The notes under the pieces were generated by a model. It did no database searches, was not told the DNA's origin, and saw only the letters and a list, made by a program, of their open reading frames with translations. From Rhodobacter sp. SY28-1 (lineage in GTDB: Bacteria; Pseudomonadota; Alphaproteobacteria; Rhodobacterales; Rhodobacteraceae): 64,000 nucleotides of DNA. The position numbers and the translations under genes were made by a program. The stretch lies in contig NZ_STGH01000001.1 of NCBI RefSeq assembly GCF_005222785.1, positions 496,001 to 560,000 of the forward strand, in the 5' to 3' direction. Within the stretch, counting starts at the first letter, position 1. Each line of letters starts with the position of its first letter. This document shows positions 1-10,877 of this stretch, in pieces.

Positions 1-95
1 CGCTGCCGCCGGGCAACCGTGGACAGGCTGCCCTGGTCTGCAATGTCCAGAAAGGCCCTGATGTGGCGCAGCTTGATCGCGGGATGCATAGCCAT
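1..95 (-). CDS. pcaQ: PcaQ LysR-type regulator, N-terminal fragment cut by the window edge
   Basis: Reading the minus strand from ATG at 95 gives MAMHPAIKLRHIRAFLDIAD and continues in frame to the window edge as QGSLSTVARR, the first turn of a LysR-family winged-helix DNA-binding domain. It is divergent from pcaD with a 77-bp gap, which is the standard pcaQ-pcaD arrangement in alphaproteobacteria. PcaQ activates the pca operon in response to beta-carboxymuconate or beta-ketoadipate-type inducers in characterised relatives. ATG at 89 is an alternative start. Only about 31 residues are visible, so the identification rests on the RHIRAFLD motif and the context. Confidence 0.75.
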   Translation of the reverse strand, partial: MAMHPAIKLRHIRAFLDIADQGSLSTVARRQ

Positions 96-172
96 ACGAT
101 TATGACCCTAAGCCACCTTTGCATTATCGCGCCGGGTTCAGCTGATTTAGGTTATGAACGGGAGGAGTCGCG
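96..172. promoter_or_regulatory. pcaQ-pcaD divergent control region
   Basis: The 77-bp gap between divergent pcaQ and pcaD must hold both promoters and the PcaQ operator. Visible elements are a perfect 8-bp palindrome TCAGCTGA at 138-145, an ATAACC half-site on the minus strand at 150-155, and a GGGAGGAG ribosome binding site at 160-167 ahead of pcaD. The published PcaQ box of Sinorhizobium contains an ATAACC half; the matching second half at the expected spacing is not clear here, so the exact operator is an inference. Confidence 0.4.
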
Positions 173-944
173 ATGCAAGCCTTATGTCGTCCGTTCGGAG
201 TGCTGCATGTGCAGGTCGACGGCCCTGAAGCCGCGCCTGCGGTGGTGTTTGCCAACTCGCTGGGCACCGATCTGCGACTGTGGGACAAGGTCTTGCCGCT
301 GTTGCCGCAGGGGCTTCGGTTGCTCCGATATGACAAGCGCGGGCATGGGTTGTCGGGCTTGGGCGGCGGCGAGCGGCTGGACGATCATGCCGAGGACGCG
401 ATTGCGGTGATCGAGGCGGTGGCGCGTGGACCGGTGGTTTTCGTTGGCCTGTCCATCGGCGGCCTGATCGCGCAACGGGTGGCCGAGTTGCGCCCCGATC
501 TGGTGCGTGCGCTTGTCCTGTCCAACACCGCGGCGCGGCTGGGGACAGTGGAAAGCTGGCAGGCCCGGATCGACGCGATCCAGGCGGGCGGGCTGGAGAG
601 TATCGCCGATGCGGTGATGGAACGCTGGTTTGCGGCACCCTTCCGCGCGACGCCCGAGCTTGCGCTGTGGCGCACGATGCTGGCCCGGACCCCGGCAGAT
701 GGGTACATCGCAGCCTGCAAGGCGCTTGCCGGGGGAGACCAGACCGAAGCGACGCGGCGGCTGCGGGTGCCTGCGCTGGTGATCGCGGGGGAAGCGGACG
801 GGGCATCTTCTCCCGATCTGGTGCGGGCGACGGCGGGGTTGATCCCGGGTGCCGCCTTCCATGTCATTCCGGGTGCGGGGCATCTGCCGTGCGTCGAGGC
901 GCCCGAGGCCTGGGCCACACTGGTCGGCCCCTTTCTGAAAGCAC

Positions 945-958
<14 letters not shown>
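173..958 (+). CDS. pcaD: 3-oxoadipate enol-lactonase (PcaD)
   Basis: This 261-residue alpha/beta hydrolase hydrolyses 3-oxoadipate enol-lactone to 3-oxoadipate in the cytoplasmic protocatechuate branch of the beta-ketoadipate pathway. The nucleophile elbow is GLSIGG with Ser94; an acidic residue in GEADG and a late histidine in GAGHLPCVEAPE complete the expected triad. Length matches the family. The ATG at 173 is preceded by a strong GGGAGGAG site. It is the first gene of a tightly packed operon, and its 3' end overlaps pcaC by 14 bp, which suggests translational coupling. In some bacteria PcaD and PcaC are fused (PcaL); here they are separate. Confidence 0.92.
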
Positions 959-2056
<1,098 letters not shown>

Positions 2057-2058
2057 CC

Positions 2059-2670
2059 ATGCCGCAGCCGTTGGACTACCTGAAGGAAACCCCGTCGCAG
2101 ACGGCGGGACCCTATGTGCACATCGGGCTTGCGCCGGGGGCGGCCGGCTTTTCGATCTTCCGGCAGGAGCTGGGACAGGTCATCGCCGGGCCGGACACGA
2201 AGGGTGAGCGTATCCGGGTCGAAGGCGTGGTGCTGGACGGCACCGGCGCGCCGGTCAAGGACGTGCTCCTGGAGGTCTGGCAGGCCGACAGCGCCGGGAT
2301 CTATCCGCATCCCGAAGACCCGCGCCATGCCGAATGCTCGGCTGATTTCCGGGGCTGGGGGCGGATCATCACCGATTTCGACAGTGGTCAGTGGATGGTC
2401 GAGACGGTCAAGCCGGGTTCGGTCATGGGCCGGAACGGGCGTCGGATGGCGCCGCATCTGAACCTGTGGATCGTGGCGCGAGGGATCAACCTTGGCCTGC
2501 AGACACGGATGTATTTCGAGGACGAGGACAACGCCGCCGATCCGGTGCTGAACCTGATCGAACAGGTCGACCGGCGTCAGACCCTGCTGGCGCGCAAGCT
2601 GGCGCCCGGTCATTATCGCTTTGACATTCGCCTGCAGGGCGAAGGGGAAACTGTCTTTCTGGATGTGTGA
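2059..2670 (+). CDS. pcaG: Protocatechuate 3,4-dioxygenase alpha subunit (PcaG)
   Basis: The 203-residue protein starts at ATG 2059 (MPQPLDYLKETPSQTAGPYV); a longer reading frame runs upstream inside pcaH but is not credible. It has the intradiol-dioxygenase beta-sandwich signature VLLEVWQADSAGIYPHPED, but the region equivalent to the PcaH ligand loop reads RRMAPHLNLWIVARG, lacking the metal ligands, as expected for the structural alpha subunit. It pairs with PcaH. The next gene begins 3 bp after its stop. Confidence 0.95.
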   Translation: MPQPLDYLKETPSQTAGPYVHIGLAPGAAGFSIFRQELGQVIAGPDTKGERIRVEGVVLDGTGAPVKDVLLEVWQADSAGIYPHPEDPRHAECSADFRGWGRIITDFDSGQWMVETVKPGSVMGRNGRRMAPHLNLWIVARGINLGLQTRMYFEDEDNAADPVLNLIEQVDRRQTLLARKLAPGHYRFDIRLQGEGETVFLDV

Positions 2671-2673
2671 CCG

Positions 2674-3522
2674 ATGACCGAAGTTGCTGGCAAACCCTGC
2701 ATCATCTGCGTGGCGATCACCGGATCGCTGCCGCGCAAGGCCGACAATCCCGCGGTGCCGATCACGGTGTCCGAACAGATCGAAAGCACGCAGGAGGCGT
2801 TCGAGGCAGGCGCGACCATCGCGCATTGCCATGTGCGCAACGCGGACGAGACGCCGTCCTCGGACCCCGAGAAGTTTGCGGCGTTGAAGGAGGGGCTGGA
2901 GAAGCACTGCCCCGGGATGATCGTGCAACTGTCCACCGGCGGACGCTCGGGTGCGGGCCAGACCCGGGGCGGCATGCTGCCACTCCGGCCGGACATGGCC
3001 TCGCTTTCGGTCGGGTCGAACAACTTTCCGACGCGGGTCTACGAGAACCCGCCGGATCTGGTCGACTGGCTGGCGGCCGAGATGGTCACCTATGGCGTGA
3101 AGCCCGAGATTGAGGCGTTCGACCTTAGCCATATCCTGAAAGCCAAGGAGATGTGGGACAAGGGCCAGATCGCCGACCGGCCCTATGTGCAGTTCGTGAT
3201 GGGCGTGAAGAACGCGATGCCCGCCGATCGCGAGGTGTTCGACTATTACATCAAGACGGTGCATCGGTTGTTTGGCGCGAATGCACAGTGGTGCGCCGCC
3301 GGGATCGGGCCAAGCCAGATCGTGCTGAACGACTGGGCGGTGTCGTCCGGCGGCCATGCGCGGACCGGGTTGGAGGATAACGTGCGGCTGGACAAGACGA
3401 CGCTTGCGCCTTCGAACGCGGCGCTGGTGCGGCGGGTTGTCGACCTGTGCGACAAGTACGAACGCCCCGTCGCCGACTGGCGCACGGCGCGGTCGATCCT
3501 TGGCCTGCGGATGCCGGGCTAG
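2674..3522 (+). CDS. BKACE (DUF849) beta-keto acid cleavage enzyme in the pca operon
   Basis: This 282-residue TIM-barrel protein belongs to the BKACE family (former DUF849; founding member 3-keto-5-aminohexanoate cleavage enzyme). Family members condense a beta-keto acid with acetyl-CoA to give acetoacetate and a new CoA ester. The N-terminal AHCHVRNADE motif carries the His51-x-His53 metal ligands, and LSTGGRSG and KPEIEAFD are family landmarks. It lies 3 bp after pcaG and 3 bp before pcaB. This placement suggests that the substrate is 3-oxoadipate, giving succinyl-CoA and acetoacetate, which would replace PcaIJ and PcaF; neither is in the window. Substrate assignment is inference. Confidence 0.85.
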   Translation: MTEVAGKPCIICVAITGSLPRKADNPAVPITVSEQIESTQEAFEAGATIAHCHVRNADETPSSDPEKFAALKEGLEKHCPGMIVQLSTGGRSGAGQTRGGMLPLRPDMASLSVGSNNFPTRVYENPPDLVDWLAAEMVTYGVKPEIEAFDLSHILKAKEMWDKGQIADRPYVQFVMGVKNAMPADREVFDYYIKTVHRLFGANAQWCAAGIGPSQIVLNDWAVSSGGHARTGLEDNVRLDKTTLAPSNAALVRRVVDLCDKYERPVADWRTARSILGLRMPG

Positions 3523-3525
3523 CCG

Positions 3526-4848
3526 ATGCCCGCAGCGCCGGCCGATTCCGCCCTCTATGGCTCGCTCTTCGGAGACCCGGACACCGCGCGGCTGTTTTCC
3601 GACACGGCGGAAATCCGCGCCATGCTGCTGGTCGAGGGCGCTTTGGCGCGTGTGCAGGGGGCGCTGGGCCTGATCCCGGCCGAGGCTGCGGCCTTCATCG
3701 ACCGGTCGTCGCAAGAGGTTCAGATTGACCCCTCTGCCCTGGCTGCGGAAACCGGGCGGAACGGGGTGCCGGTCCCGGGTCTGCTCGCCGCCTTCCGCAA
3801 GGCAGCCGGTGCGCCCGAGCCGATGCAATACCTGCACTGGGGCGCGACCAGTCAGGACATCATGGACACCGGGCTGGCCCTCCGGCTGCGCCCGATGCTG
3901 GCGCTGTGGGACGGGCGGCTGGGCGCGCTGTTGGCCCGCTTGGCCGATCTGGCCGAGGCGCATGCCGCGCAACCGATGGCCGCGCGCACTTACGGCCAGT
4001 TCGCGACACCGACCAGCTTTGGCGCGGTGGTCGCAGGGTGGGGCTGGCCGCTTCTGGACTGGAAATCGCGGATTGGACCGCTGCGGACTGCGGTCCTGAC
4101 GGTGTCGCTATCGGGCGCGGCGGGCACCTTGTCGGCGATGGGTCCGTTGGGGCCGCGGGTCAGGGCAGACCTTGCCGCAGCGCTGGGTCTGGCCGATCCG
4201 GGGCACAGCTGGCACAGCGACCGGTCGTCGGTGGCAGAGCTGGCCGGGTTTGCCGCCGGGCTGGCCGGATCGCTGGGCAAGCTGGGTGAGGATGTCCTGG
4301 CGCTGTCGCAGTCTGGCCTGTCCGAGGTCAGTTCCGGTGGCGGCGGGTCCTCGACCATGCCGCAAAAGCAGAACCCGGTGGCGGCCTCGGCCCTGGTGGC
4401 GCTGGCGCGGCATGTGATCGGGCTGGCAGGTCTGGTGCAGGGCAGCGCCCTGCATCGGCAGCAACGGGACGGGGCGGCCTGGTTCGGCGAATGGCTTGCG
4501 CTGCCGCAGTTGTGTCTTTCGACTGGGCGCATGCTGACACTGGCGGCTGAGGTGGTCGAAAGCCTGCGCCCCGATCCCGACGCAATGGCTCAGCTTCTGG
4601 AGGACGGGCAGGGCCTGATCCACGCCGAAGCCCTGACCTTCGCTCTGGCCGAGACCTTGCCGCGCCCGGAGGCGGCAGCGCGGGTCACGGCGTTGTGTGA
4701 CGAAGCGAGGGCGACCGGCACTGACCTGACTGCCCTTGCAGCGCGTGACTTTCCCGGCACCGACTGGGCAGCGGCGCTGGCCGCGCGCGGGATGGGGACG
4801 GCCGAGGCCGAGGCCCGGGATTTCGCAGCGCGGGTGCGGGGCAGCTGA
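3526..4848 (+). CDS. pcaB: 3-carboxy-cis,cis-muconate cycloisomerase (PcaB)
   Basis: The 440-residue enzyme of the fumarase/aspartase superfamily lactonises 3-carboxymuconate, the PcaGH product, to 4-carboxymuconolactone for PcaC. The superfamily signature SSGGGGSSTMPQKQNP lies around residue 270, and LHWGATSQDIMDT is the conserved N-terminal substrate-binding segment. Length is slightly shorter than typical (about 450), within family range. It is the last gene of the operon and faces hpaH tail to tail with a 12-bp gap, so there is no room for a separate terminator. Confidence 0.93.
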   Translation: MPAAPADSALYGSLFGDPDTARLFSDTAEIRAMLLVEGALARVQGALGLIPAEAAAFIDRSSQEVQIDPSALAAETGRNGVPVPGLLAAFRKAAGAPEPMQYLHWGATSQDIMDTGLALRLRPMLALWDGRLGALLARLADLAEAHAAQPMAARTYGQFATPTSFGAVVAGWGWPLLDWKSRIGPLRTAVLTVSLSGAAGTLSAMGPLGPRVRADLAAALGLADPGHSWHSDRSSVAELAGFAAGLAGSLGKLGEDVLALSQSGLSEVSSGGGGSSTMPQKQNPVAASALVALARHVIGLAGLVQGSALHRQQRDGAAWFGEWLALPQLCLSTGRMLTLAAEVVESLRPDPDAMAQLLEDGQGLIHAEALTFALAETLPRPEAAARVTALCDEARATGTDLTALAARDFPGTDWAAALAARGMGTAEAEARDFAARVRGS

Positions 4849-4860
4849 CGCAGGCGGGCG

Positions 4861-5661
4861 TCAGGCGAAGGTCAGCGAGACCGTGCCGAACGGGCCGAAG
4901 TCGGCGTGAAAGCGGCTGCCGGGGGGCGCCTCAATCGGGCGGATGAAGCTGCCCGAAAGCAGAACCTCGCCTGCCGCGATGCCCATTCCGTAGTCCGCCA
5001 GCCGGTGCACCAGCCACAGGATGCCGGTCACCGGGTCGTTCAGGACACCAGCGCCAAGGCCCGTCTCTTCGACCACGCCGTCGCGGGTCACGATGGCGCC
5101 GACCCAACGCAGGTCGAAGGCATTCACCGCGTGACGCTGGGCACCCAGCACGATCCCGGCATTTGCGGCGTTGTCGCTGATCGTGTCGGTGATGATCCGT
5201 GCGCGGCCCGTTGCCGGGTCGGCCCGGAGGATGCGGGTGTCGAGGATTTCAAGGCCGGGGGCGACGTAGTCGATGGCTGCAAGCACCTCGTCGCGGGTGA
5301 TCTGGCGGCCCTGCAAGGGCGCCTTCAGCACAAAGGCGATCTCGGCTTCGATCCTTGGCTGGATGAAGCGGCCTTTGGGCACTTTGGCTCCGTCGGGGAA
5401 GAGCATGTCGTCCAGAAGGACGCCCGAGTCCGGGGTGGTGATATTCAGCGCCTGTTGCATGGCGCGGCTGGTCAGGCCGATCTTCCAGCCGATGCCCTGT
5501 GCGCCGTTTGCCCGTTTGCGGGCGACAAGCGCTGCCTGCACGGCATAGGCGTCGTCGAGCGTCATCTCGGGATGTATCAGGGACAGAAGCCCGCATTGCA
5601 CGCCCGTCCGTTCGGCCTGAAAAAGCATTTCAGCGGCGGCGGTGATCTGGTCGGGGGTCAT
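4861..5661 (-). CDS. hpaH: 2-oxo-hept-4-ene-1,7-dioate hydratase (HpaH)
   Basis: The 266-residue protein of the fumarylacetoacetase-like hydratase fold adds water to 2-oxohept-4-ene-1,7-dioate in homoprotocatechuate degradation. Recognisable HpaH segments are GIGWKIGLTSRAMQQALNI, the metal-binding PRIEAEIAFVLK and the GAGVLNDPVTGILWLVHRL stretch. It is the last gene of a five-gene minus-strand operon and overlaps the preceding FAH-family gene by 4 bp. The next pathway step, the HpaI aldolase, is not encoded here. Confidence 0.88.
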   Translation of the reverse strand: MTPDQITAAAEMLFQAERTGVQCGLLSLIHPEMTLDDAYAVQAALVARKRANGAQGIGWKIGLTSRAMQQALNITTPDSGVLLDDMLFPDGAKVPKGRFIQPRIEAEIAFVLKAPLQGRQITRDEVLAAIDYVAPGLEILDTRILRADPATGRARIITDTISDNAANAGIVLGAQRHAVNAFDLRWVGAIVTRDGVVEETGLGAGVLNDPVTGILWLVHRLADYGMGIAAGEVLLSGSFIRPIEAPPGSRFHADFGPFGTVSLTFA

Positions 5662-6512
5662 TCGTCCGCCACCCCGTTCCGCAGCGTGCCGATGCCTTCG
5701 GCGCTGACTTCGATGACGTCTCCGGGTTTCAGCCAGATCGGCGGATCGAACCGCGCACCTGCTCCGGTGGGGGTGCCGGTGACGATGATGTCGCCGGGGA
5801 CGAGCGTGGTGAAGGTCGAGATATAGGCGATTTGCCGCGCCACGGGGAACAGCATCCGGCCGGTGCGGTCGCTTTGGCGAAGCTCTCCGTTCACGCGGGT
5901 TTCCAGCGCGACGTCGGTGATCTGCGCGGGATCGGTAAAGGGCACGGCCCAGGGGCCCATCGCGCCGGAGCGGTCCCAGTTCTTGCCTTGCGTGACGTTG
6001 AACTTGGCGTGGCGCACCCAGTCGCGGATCGTGCCTTCGTTGCAGAGCGTCAGGGCGGCGATGTGGGAATGGGCGTCAGCCTCCGGGATGCGGCGGCCGC
6101 CCTTGCCGATGATGATGGCGATCTCGCCTTCGTAGTCCAGCTGATGCGACTCGGGTGGCCGGATCAGTGGTGCCCCGTGGCCAGTGAAGCTGCGCGCAAA
6201 GCGGGGGAACAGGGACATGAAGGGTGGTGCGTCCTGGCCATCCTTGTATTCGGCATTGCGGTCGGGGAAGTTCACGCCGACGCAGATGATCTTTTCCGGG
6301 TCGGGGATCGGGATGTCATGGGTGAATGTGCCGTCCGGGTGACTGGCTGTGCGGCCCCGCCACGCCGCAAGGACCTGCGGGATCGCCCCGGCCTCGATCA
6401 CATTGCGCAGGGTGCGCCACTGCGGAAACTCGCCAGACAGCGCCAGAACACCCCCCGAAGCGGTGACGCCCCAGTGCTGACGGCCCGCGGCGGTGAAGGT
6501 GACAAGGTTCAT
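5658..6512 (-). CDS. Fumarylacetoacetate hydrolase family protein (HpaG-like decarboxylase/isomerase)
   Basis: Starting at ATG 6512 (MNLVTFTAAGRQHWG) gives 284 residues; an in-frame extension upstream lies inside hpaD and is rejected. The C-terminal FAH catalytic domain shows ICVGVNFPDRNAEY, YEGEIAIIIGKGGRRI and DIIVTGTPTGAGARF, with the acidic metal ligands expected for the family. In this operon the likely job is decarboxylation of 5-carboxymethyl-2-oxo-hex-3-ene-dioate and/or isomerisation of 2-hydroxyhepta-2,4-diene-dioate, the HpaG reactions. Enteric HpaG is a two-domain duplication; this is one catalytic domain with a short N-terminal piece. Sequences of this type are also annotated as ureidoglycolate lyase, so the assignment rests on context. 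Confidence 0.8.
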   Translation of the reverse strand: MNLVTFTAAGRQHWGVTASGGVLALSGEFPQWRTLRNVIEAGAIPQVLAAWRGRTASHPDGTFTHDIPIPDPEKIICVGVNFPDRNAEYKDGQDAPPFMSLFPRFARSFTGHGAPLIRPPESHQLDYEGEIAIIIGKGGRRIPEADAHSHIAALTLCNEGTIRDWVRHAKFNVTQGKNWDRSGAMGPWAVPFTDPAQITDVALETRVNGELRQSDRTGRMLFPVARQIAYISTFTTLVPGDIIVTGTPTGAGARFDPPIWLKPGDVIEVSAEGIGTLRNGVADE

Positions 6513-7489
6513 GGCGCGATGATCGGGGTTGCTTTCAGGTCGCTGTCGGCCAGAGCGGCACCGTCGAAGGTCGAGCCCAGTTCGAACCAGCTGCGCGGGG
6601 CGGGCGAACCCCATAGGGTCTGGCGTTGCGGGTCCTTTAGGTCCCACTTGATCGGCTCAAGATCCGGGTCGCAGGTCTGGTAGTCGGAACAATAGATCTC
6701 GGTCCGGTGGCCGTCCTGATCGCGGATATACAGGAAGAAGGCGTTGGAAATCCCGTGGCGGCCGGGGCCGCGTTCGATGTTGGCCAAGTACCCGGTGGTC
6801 GACATCAGGTCGAGAAGGTCGATGATGTTCAGGGGTGTTGGTACCCAGAAGGCCGTGTGGTGCAGGCGCGGGCCGGTGCCGTTGGTGAAGGCGATGTCGT
6901 GGACGCCGCCCTTCCTATGCATCCAGGCGGCCCAGGTGCGGCCGGTTTCCTCATCGGCGGTGTATTCCGTCACGCGGAAGCCCATGTCGCCGTAGAACTC
7001 CACCGCCCGGTCCACGTTGGACGAGAACAGGTTGAAGTGGTCGATCCGCAGCGGCTTGACCCCCCGGTACAGCTTGTACTGCTGGTGGATCGGGGCCAGG
7101 CGGTCCATCTGCGCGTAGAACTCCAACGGCACGCCCCAGGGATCGCGGGTGGCCAGAACGCGGCCCATGAAGCGGCGTTCGATCCACGCGACCGGCAACC
7201 CGCGCGAGGTGAACCATTGCGCGGCGCGGTCAAGGTCGTTTTCCGACCAGACCTTGAAGCCCAAGACACCCACCGAAGGCTCGGCTGACTGGCGCAGGAT
7301 CATGCAATGGTGCCCGCGTTCTTCCATCGCGCGCAGGTAGATGCAGGTCGCGTCTTCATGCGTCACCTGCAGGCCCAGCGTGTCGACGTAGTAGGCGCGC
7401 GACCAGGCGAGGTCGGTGACCTTCAGCTCGACATGAGACAGGCGGACGATGTTGAAGGGCGGGTTCAGGTTCGGGGCGGGGATGGGCAT
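6509..7489 (-). CDS. hpaD: 3,4-dihydroxyphenylacetate 2,3-dioxygenase (HpaD)
   Basis: The 326-residue vicinal-oxygen-chelate protein is an extradiol ring-cleavage dioxygenase. Two VOC modules are visible: the first from RLSHVELKVTDLAWSRAYYV, the second from LRIDHFNLFSSNVDRAVEFY. The expected 2-His-1-Glu iron ligands can be placed at the DHFN histidine, the HHTAFWV histidine and the glutamate of HRTEIY. It converts homoprotocatechuate to 5-carboxymethyl-2-hydroxymuconate semialdehyde for HpaE. It overlaps the FAH gene by 4 bp and follows hpaE after 2 bp. Confidence 0.88.
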   Translation of the reverse strand: MPIPAPNLNPPFNIVRLSHVELKVTDLAWSRAYYVDTLGLQVTHEDATCIYLRAMEERGHHCMILRQSAEPSVGVLGFKVWSENDLDRAAQWFTSRGLPVAWIERRFMGRVLATRDPWGVPLEFYAQMDRLAPIHQQYKLYRGVKPLRIDHFNLFSSNVDRAVEFYGDMGFRVTEYTADEETGRTWAAWMHRKGGVHDIAFTNGTGPRLHHTAFWVPTPLNIIDLLDLMSTTGYLANIERGPGRHGISNAFFLYIRDQDGHRTEIYCSDYQTCDPDLEPIKWDLKDPQRQTLWGSPAPRSWFELGSTFDGAALADSDLKATPIIAP

Positions 7490-7491
7490 CG

Positions 7492-8993
<1,502 letters not shown>

Positions 8994-8997
<4 letters not shown>

Positions 8998-9386
8998 TGG
9001 GCGTCTCCCGGCAGGTAGCGGCGGATGGAGGAGGTCTTGGGCGACAGGTCAGGGTCGATGTCGCGCATTTCGAAGGACAGCATGAAGGACGAGGTGTCGA
9101 GCACCTCGGCGCAATAGGCCTCGGCCGTGGCGAAGATCCGGGCGGTGGCATCGGCCTTGGCCTTGTCGCTGCGACCGCCGCGCAGGCGCAGCGAGATGTC
9201 GAGGAAGGCATGGTCCGGGTTGCCGTCGGCAATCACGACATGGGTGCAGGCCGTGGCTCGTACCCTGATGCCAGCCAGTGGCAGGATCCCCGTCGCCACG
9301 GCGGCATCGCGCAGGGTGCGGCAGAGACCCGCGATGTCCAGCCGCGCTTCCAGATTGGAGGAATAGTCGATCTGGATATGCGGCAC
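8994..9386 (-). CDS. hpaF: 5-carboxymethyl-2-hydroxymuconate delta-isomerase (HpaF)
   Basis: The 130-residue protein is a CHMI-family member of the tautomerase superfamily. It starts Met-Pro (MPHIQIDYSSNLEARLDI), and the catalytic base is the N-terminal proline exposed after Met removal. TACTHVVIADGNPDHAFLDI is the other conserved stretch. It is the first gene of the hpaF-E-D-FAH-hpaH operon, with a GAGAGGAGG ribosome binding site directly ahead. The upstream gap (9387-9552) contains a short AT-rich stretch around 9400-9420 that is the best place for the promoter. No hpaR-type repressor gene is adjacent. Confidence 0.88.
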
Positions 9387-9552
9387 GGCATCCTCCTCTC
9401 TTACTTGCTTTGTTAAATATCTGGCCCGGCGCTGTCAACCATGCTGTCGCAAGAGAGTGTGGTCGTGCGGGGCAGCAACCGTCAATCGGTGTTGCCCGCG
9501 TTTCGTCGGCCTTGATCACAAGAGAAGGCGGGCCCGGCACCCTGACGGGTGG

Positions 9553-10293
9553 TCAACCTTTGGGCGGGAAGACGCGGTAGTACAGCCAGTCCGGCAGGAA
9601 GTTGCCGCCGCGGAACAGCCAGCTGAACACCGTCGGGAAGCTGATCTTGAAGCCGCCGCTTTGCATGTGCCGGAACATGATTGCCGCGGCGGCTTCCGGC
9701 TCCATAATGAAGGGCATGGTGAAATCGTTTTTCGCCGTCAGCCGGGTGCGGATGAAGCCTGGGTTCGCAAGCTGCACCGTAACGCCCGTCTTGCGCAGGT
9801 CGGCATAGAGCGATTCCGCCAGCACCATGGTTCCGGCCTTGGCGGCGGCATAGCCGATCGCGCCGGGCAGGCCGCGGAAACCGGAGAGAGAGCCGGTGAT
9901 GACGATGTGGCCCTTGTTCTTCGCGACCATGGGCGGAAGCGCTGCGCCGACGATACGCATGCAGCCGGTGAAGTTGATGTTGGCCATCGCTTCCGCCTGT
10001 TCGGCGTTCCAGTCCTGCGCGCGCATCGGCCAGTAGACGCCCGCAAGGAAGACCATGCCATCAAGGTCGGGGAGTTCGGCTGCGGCGGCTTGAACGCTGT
10101 CGCTGGAACTGACGTCAACAGGCAGGATGGTTGTTGGACCGGGCAGGGTGGCGGCGGCCTTCTGAAGGGTCTCGGCGTTCCTGGCGGAAAGGATCAGCTC
10201 AGCCCCGGCGGCACTGAGTTTCTGGGCAAGGGCAAGGCCCAGACCTTCCGATGCGCCGACCAGCCAGTAGCGCTTGCCCTTGAAGTCCCTCAT
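9553..10293 (-). CDS. SDR family oxidoreductase, last gene of the sigma-E-type operon
   Basis: The 246-residue short-chain dehydrogenase has the N-terminal nucleotide-binding VGASEGLGLALAQ, an ITGSLSGFRGLPGAIGYAAA stretch with the catalytic Ser and Tyr, and the Lys four residues on (YAAAK). Substrate cannot be read from sequence. Its order (FAD enzyme, DUF1365, MFS, DUF3833, SDR) matches the R. sphaeroides RSP_1091-1087 operon transcribed by sigma E. The start overlaps the DUF3833 gene by 4 bp. A lipid-related oxidoreduction during singlet-oxygen stress is a plausible role but is inference. Confidence 0.85.
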   Translation of the reverse strand: MRDFKGKRYWLVGASEGLGLALAQKLSAAGAELILSARNAETLQKAAATLPGPTTILPVDVSSSDSVQAAAAELPDLDGMVFLAGVYWPMRAQDWNAEQAEAMANINFTGCMRIVGAALPPMVAKNKGHIVITGSLSGFRGLPGAIGYAAAKAGTMVLAESLYADLRKTGVTVQLANPGFIRTRLTAKNDFTMPFIMEPEAAAAIMFRHMQSGGFKISFPTVFSWLFRGGNFLPDWLYYRVFPPKG

Positions 10294-10877
10294 TCCGCGG
10301 CGGCCAGTTGGAGGGCCTGCGCCTCTACCGGACGGATGGTGGCGACCAACTCGGCCACTTTAATCCCGAACTTGCGGAACTGCGACCGGTTTATGATAGA
10401 CCCGTTGTCGAGGAGATACATCCAGTCGGTCACGTCGAGGACATGGCCGCCGGCTTCGGGCGTCAGGCGGATGCGATACCGGAGAAGGACGCCAGGGCCC
10501 TCGACGCGACCCTGACCCTTGCCCTCGACGTCGGGGGCAGTTGCGGTGATCTGACCGTCCTGCCCAAGCACCAAGGTCCAGGCGCGGTGCTGCACGGTGC
10601 CGCTGTCATAGCGGAAGACCTCGGCCAGGGTGCCGGTGGTGCCATCCCAGGTTCCGGTCATGTCGGCGACAAAGCGCGAGGTGACGCGGCCAGTCGGGCC
10701 GAAGATAACGCCTTCGCAGGTGAGGGGGCCGGAGAGGTGGCGACGCAAGTCGAAGGCGGGACCCTTTCCCGCATAGTCCGAGGGCGCCTGAGCCACGAAG
10801 GAGGCATAGCGGGCGCGGAGCGCGATCAGGGCAACGACGATCAGCGCGCCAAGGAGGGCGGAGAGGATCGTGGTCAT
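10290..10877 (-). CDS. DUF3833 protein, envelope-associated, unknown function
   Basis: From ATG 10877 the product is 195 residues; the frame stays open further upstream inside the MFS gene, but the 4-bp ATGA overlap with the MFS stop fixes the start. A single N-terminal hydrophobic segment (LSALLGALIVVALIALR) looks like a signal anchor. The remainder is a beta-rich domain with FDLRRHLSGPLTCEGVIFGP and DVTDWMYLLDNGSIINRS, which I recognise as DUF3833. Members are lipocalin-like and often sit with SDR and DUF1365 genes, suggesting lipid handling at the inner membrane. No enzymatic residues are identifiable. Confidence 0.75.
   Translation of the reverse strand: MTTILSALLGALIVVALIALRARYASFVAQAPSDYAGKGPAFDLRRHLSGPLTCEGVIFGPTGRVTSRFVADMTGTWDGTTGTLAEVFRYDSGTVQHRAWTLVLGQDGQITATAPDVEGKGQGRVEGPGVLLRYRIRLTPEAGGHVLDVTDWMYLLDNGSIINRSQFRKFGIKVAELVATIRPVEAQALQLAAAE

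Noticed and set aside
9387-9552. An HpaR/MarR operator upstream of hpaF
   Set aside because: The AT-rich stretch near 9400-9420 (minus-strand TTTAACAAAG) is suggestive but not a real palindrome beyond 3 bp, so no site is claimed.
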